7,430 bases of DNA, from contig JACVRU010000093.1 in the NCBI GenBank assembly GCA_014534295.1, positions 1 through 7,430 on the forward strand, in the 5' to 3' direction. Shown piece after piece: positions 6,143 through 7,430 of the stretch. A model generated the notes under the pieces. It was given only the letters and a program-made list of their open reading frames with translations. It was not told the origin of the DNA and ran no database searches. The position numbers and the translations under genes are program-made. This stretch comes from Thermoleophilia bacterium. GTDB lineage: Bacteria > Actinomycetota > Thermoleophilia > Gaiellales > Gaiellaceae. The number at the start of each line of letters is the position of its first letter. Position 1 is the first letter of the stretch.

Positions 6143-6148
6143 TAAGTT
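6143..6148 (+). promoter_or_regulatory. Possible -10 element of a leaderless promoter for the LLM oxidoreductase
   Basis: TAAGTT fits the actinobacterial -10 pattern TANNNT and ends 6 nt before the GTG at 6155, the spacing expected when transcription starts at the start codon itself. This would explain why no Shine-Dalgarno sequence precedes this gene. No clear -35 element is visible about 17 nt further upstream. Confidence 0.25.
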
Positions 6149-6154
6149 CTGCCG

Positions 6155-7102
6155 GTGCGCATCTGCCTGATGGTGGAGGGCCAGGAGGGCGTCACCTGGG
6201 ACGAGTGGCTCGCGCTCGCGCGGACGTGCGAGGAGAGCGGGCTCGCCGGGCTGTTCCGCTCCGACCACTACAGCTCCACGGTGGCGACCTCCGAGCGCGG
6301 CTCGCTCGACGCGTGGGCGACGCTCGCCGCGCTCGCCGCGCGCACCGAGCGCATCCGGCTGGGGACGATGGTCTCGCCCGTCACGTTCCGGCACCCCGCG
6401 CACCTCGCGCGGACGGTCGTCGCCGTCGACCACGTCTCCGGAGGTCGGGTCGAGCTCGGGATGGGCGCGGGGTGGATGGAGCTCGAGCACGTCCAGAACG
6501 GGTTCGCGTTCCACGACCCGGCCTGGCGCGTCTCGGTGCTGGCGGAGCAGATCGAGATCGTCGTCCGCCAGTGGACGGAGGAGGAGTTCTCCTTCGCGGG
6601 CGAGCACTACCGGCTCGAGGCCAGCCGCGCGCTGCCGAAGCCCGTCCAGCGGCCCCACCCGCCGCTGATCGTCGGCGGCGGCGGCAAGCGGGGCACGGTC
6701 GAGCCGGCGGTGCGGTGGGCGGACGAGTACGACACGACGTTTGCCTCCCCGGAGGACATCCGCGCGCTGCGCGGCAAGCTCGATGCGGCAAGCGAGCGGG
6801 CCGGCCGCGACCGGCCGCTGAGGCTGACGCTGATGACGACGACGGTGATCGGCGACGGCGAGGACGAGCTCCGCGAGCGGACGCGCTCCTTCTTCGCTCG
6901 CGTCGGCCGGGACGCGGATCCCGACGCGTGGCTCGCGGAGCGCCGGGGCAAGGGGCTCGTCGGCACGGTCGAGGAGGTGCTCGAGTCGCTCGGGCGCTAC
7001 CGCGAGGCCGGCCTCGACGGCGCCTACCTCCAGCACCTCGACCACGGCGACCTCGACCTGGTGCGGCTGATCGGCGCGAAGATCGTCCCGGCCTTCGCGT
7101 GA
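6155..7102 (+). CDS. LLM class F420-dependent oxidoreductase
   Basis: 315 residues from GTG 6155. The protein begins at once with the first TIM-barrel strand, MRICLMVEGQEGVTWDEWL, so nothing is missing at the N-terminus. Typical luciferase-like elements follow: GLFRSDHY (32-39), the segment DAWATLAALAARTERIRLGTMVSPVTFRHP spanning 52-81 with the conserved T-x-R-I-x-L-G-T motif, GGRVELGMGAGW (96-107) and LIVGGGGKRG (171-180). This matches the bacterial luciferase-like monooxygenase superfamily, in the branch usually assigned to coenzyme F420 in actinobacteria. Such enzymes pass hydride between F420 and small organic substrates; the substrate cannot be told. The stop overlaps the start of a short-chain dehydrogenase by 4 bp (GTGA), so the two are co-translated and may act in one pathway. 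FMN instead of F420 cannot be excluded from sequence alone. Confidence 0.9.
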   Translation: MRICLMVEGQEGVTWDEWLALARTCEESGLAGLFRSDHYSSTVATSERGSLDAWATLAALAARTERIRLGTMVSPVTFRHPAHLARTVVAVDHVSGGRVELGMGAGWMELEHVQNGFAFHDPAWRVSVLAEQIEIVVRQWTEEEFSFAGEHYRLEASRALPKPVQRPHPPLIVGGGGKRGTVEPAVRWADEYDTTFASPEDIRALRGKLDAASERAGRDRPLRLTLMTTTVIGDGEDELRERTRSFFARVGRDADPDAWLAERRGKGLVGTVEEVLESLGRYREAGLDGAYLQHLDHGDLDLVRLIGAKIVPAFA

Positions 7103-7430
7103 ACCTGGCTGGAGCCGTCTGCCTCGTCACCGGCGCGTCGAGCGGCATCGGGCGGGCGACCGCGGCGGAGCTCGTCGCGCGGGGCGCGCGGGTGATCGCG
7201 CTCGGGCGCGACCCGGAGCGGCTGGCCGGCGTCGGCGAGCGGCAGGTCGTCCACGACCTCGCGCACGGGCTGCCCGAGGGGCTCGGGCCCGTCGACGTGC
7301 TCGTCAACAGCGCCGGCATCGGCGAGACGGACGACGTCGAGCGCCTGATCGCCATCAACCTCGTCGCGCCGATCCGGTTGACCCGGGCGCTCGCTCCGCG
7401 GCGCGTCGTCTTCGTCTCGTCGATCGCGGC
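7099..7430 (+). CDS. SDR family NAD(P)-dependent oxidoreductase, 3' end beyond the window
   Basis: The frame starts at GTG 7099-7101, inside the TGA of the preceding gene, and runs open to the window end, giving about 110 residues. Classical short-chain dehydrogenase signs: the nucleotide loop TGASSGIG (11-18) after a first strand VCLV, GRDPERL (37-42) at the end of strand 2, VDVLVNSAGIG (65-75) with N-S-A-G replacing the usual N-N-A-G, the helix-4 asparagine N87 (IAINLVAP), and VVFVSSIA (103-110) with the catalytic serine at 107 or 108. The Tyr-x-x-x-Lys motif should follow just outside the window. R38 after strand 2 would favour NADP(H). The segments between strands are short, so this is a compact SDR. 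It is coupled to the F420-type oxidoreductase upstream. The family is certain; the substrate is unknown. Confidence 0.88.
   Translation, partial: MNLAGAVCLVTGASSGIGRATAAELVARGARVIALGRDPERLAGVGERQVVHDLAHGLPEGLGPVDVLVNSAGIGETDDVERLIAINLVAPIRLTRALAPRRVVFVSSIA

Noticed and set aside
3461..6145. A long plus-strand open frame (about 890 codons) opposite adh, nirK-like and the small membrane gene
   Set aside because: It crosses three well-supported minus-strand genes and two intergenic gaps. Its composition is a repetitive Arg/Asp/Val/Gly mix without domains.
6320..6345. Short near-repeat CTCGCCGCG within the LLM gene
   Set aside because: It encodes the conserved alanine/leucine-rich helix (ATLAALAAR) of the family. 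The repetition follows from codon choice and is not a separate repeat element.
6113..7045. Minus-strand open frame (about 310 codons) opposite the LLM oxidoreductase
   Set aside because: It is antisense to a gene with strong family motifs, and its Arg/Leu/Ala/Asp-rich translation shows no fold.
6381..7358. Second minus-strand open frame (about 325 codons) opposite the LLM oxidoreductase and SDR
   Set aside because: Its translation is Arg/Ser/Pro-rich low-complexity sequence typical of the off-frame in high-GC DNA.

Overview
The window is very GC-rich DNA (about 70% or more by eye), with strong G/C bias at third codon positions, frequent GTG starts and 4-bp GTGA stop/start overlaps. Together with an F420-type luciferase-like oxidoreductase and an N-terminal GNAT / NDP-forming acyl-CoA synthetase fusion, this points to a high-GC actinobacterium. 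A deep-branching lineage such as Thermoleophilia would fit, but that placement is an inference and no taxonomic marker is present.

Layout. (1) 3-275, plus strand: C-terminal end of a gene entering from the left, function unknown. (2) 265-4510, minus strand, read right to left: a zinc-dependent alcohol dehydrogenase, a GNAT/acyl-CoA synthetase fusion of the PatA type, and a small universal-stress-type protein. The three overlap by 4 and 7 bp and are almost certainly one translationally coupled operon. Its last gene runs 11 bp into the convergent left-edge gene. (3) 4604-5692, minus strand: a membrane-anchored two-domain multicopper protein of the copper nitrite reductase (NirK) type. It is separated from the dehydrogenase by 93 bp holding two hairpins and preceded by a 37-bp hairpin next to its start codon. 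(4) 5722-6081, minus strand: a small membrane protein that appears frameshifted; the repaired product would end at 5769. (5) 6155 to the right edge, plus strand: an F420-dependent LLM-class oxidoreductase overlapping by 4 bp a short-chain dehydrogenase cut by the window end. A 73-bp divergent intergenic region with an inverted repeat separates blocks 4 and 5.

How the genes may work together. The minus-strand genes combine an alcohol dehydrogenase, an enzyme that may bind or make acyl-CoA and acylate proteins, a nucleotide-binding stress-type protein and a periplasm-facing copper redox protein. That mix suggests a module for redox balance or survival under low oxygen or starvation, with carbon overflow handled by the dehydrogenase and synthetase and adjusted by lysine acylation. 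This is inference from content and spacing. The most notable points are both phosphotransfer histidines being kept in the acetyltransferase fusion, loss of the catalytic second-shell histidine in the NirK-like protein, a half-deleted tandem stress domain, and the frameshift in the small membrane gene. No RNA gene, CRISPR array, insertion sequence, phage gene or clear sign of horizontal transfer was found. The window looks like ordinary chromosomal metabolism with some unusual proteins, not a wholly new system.
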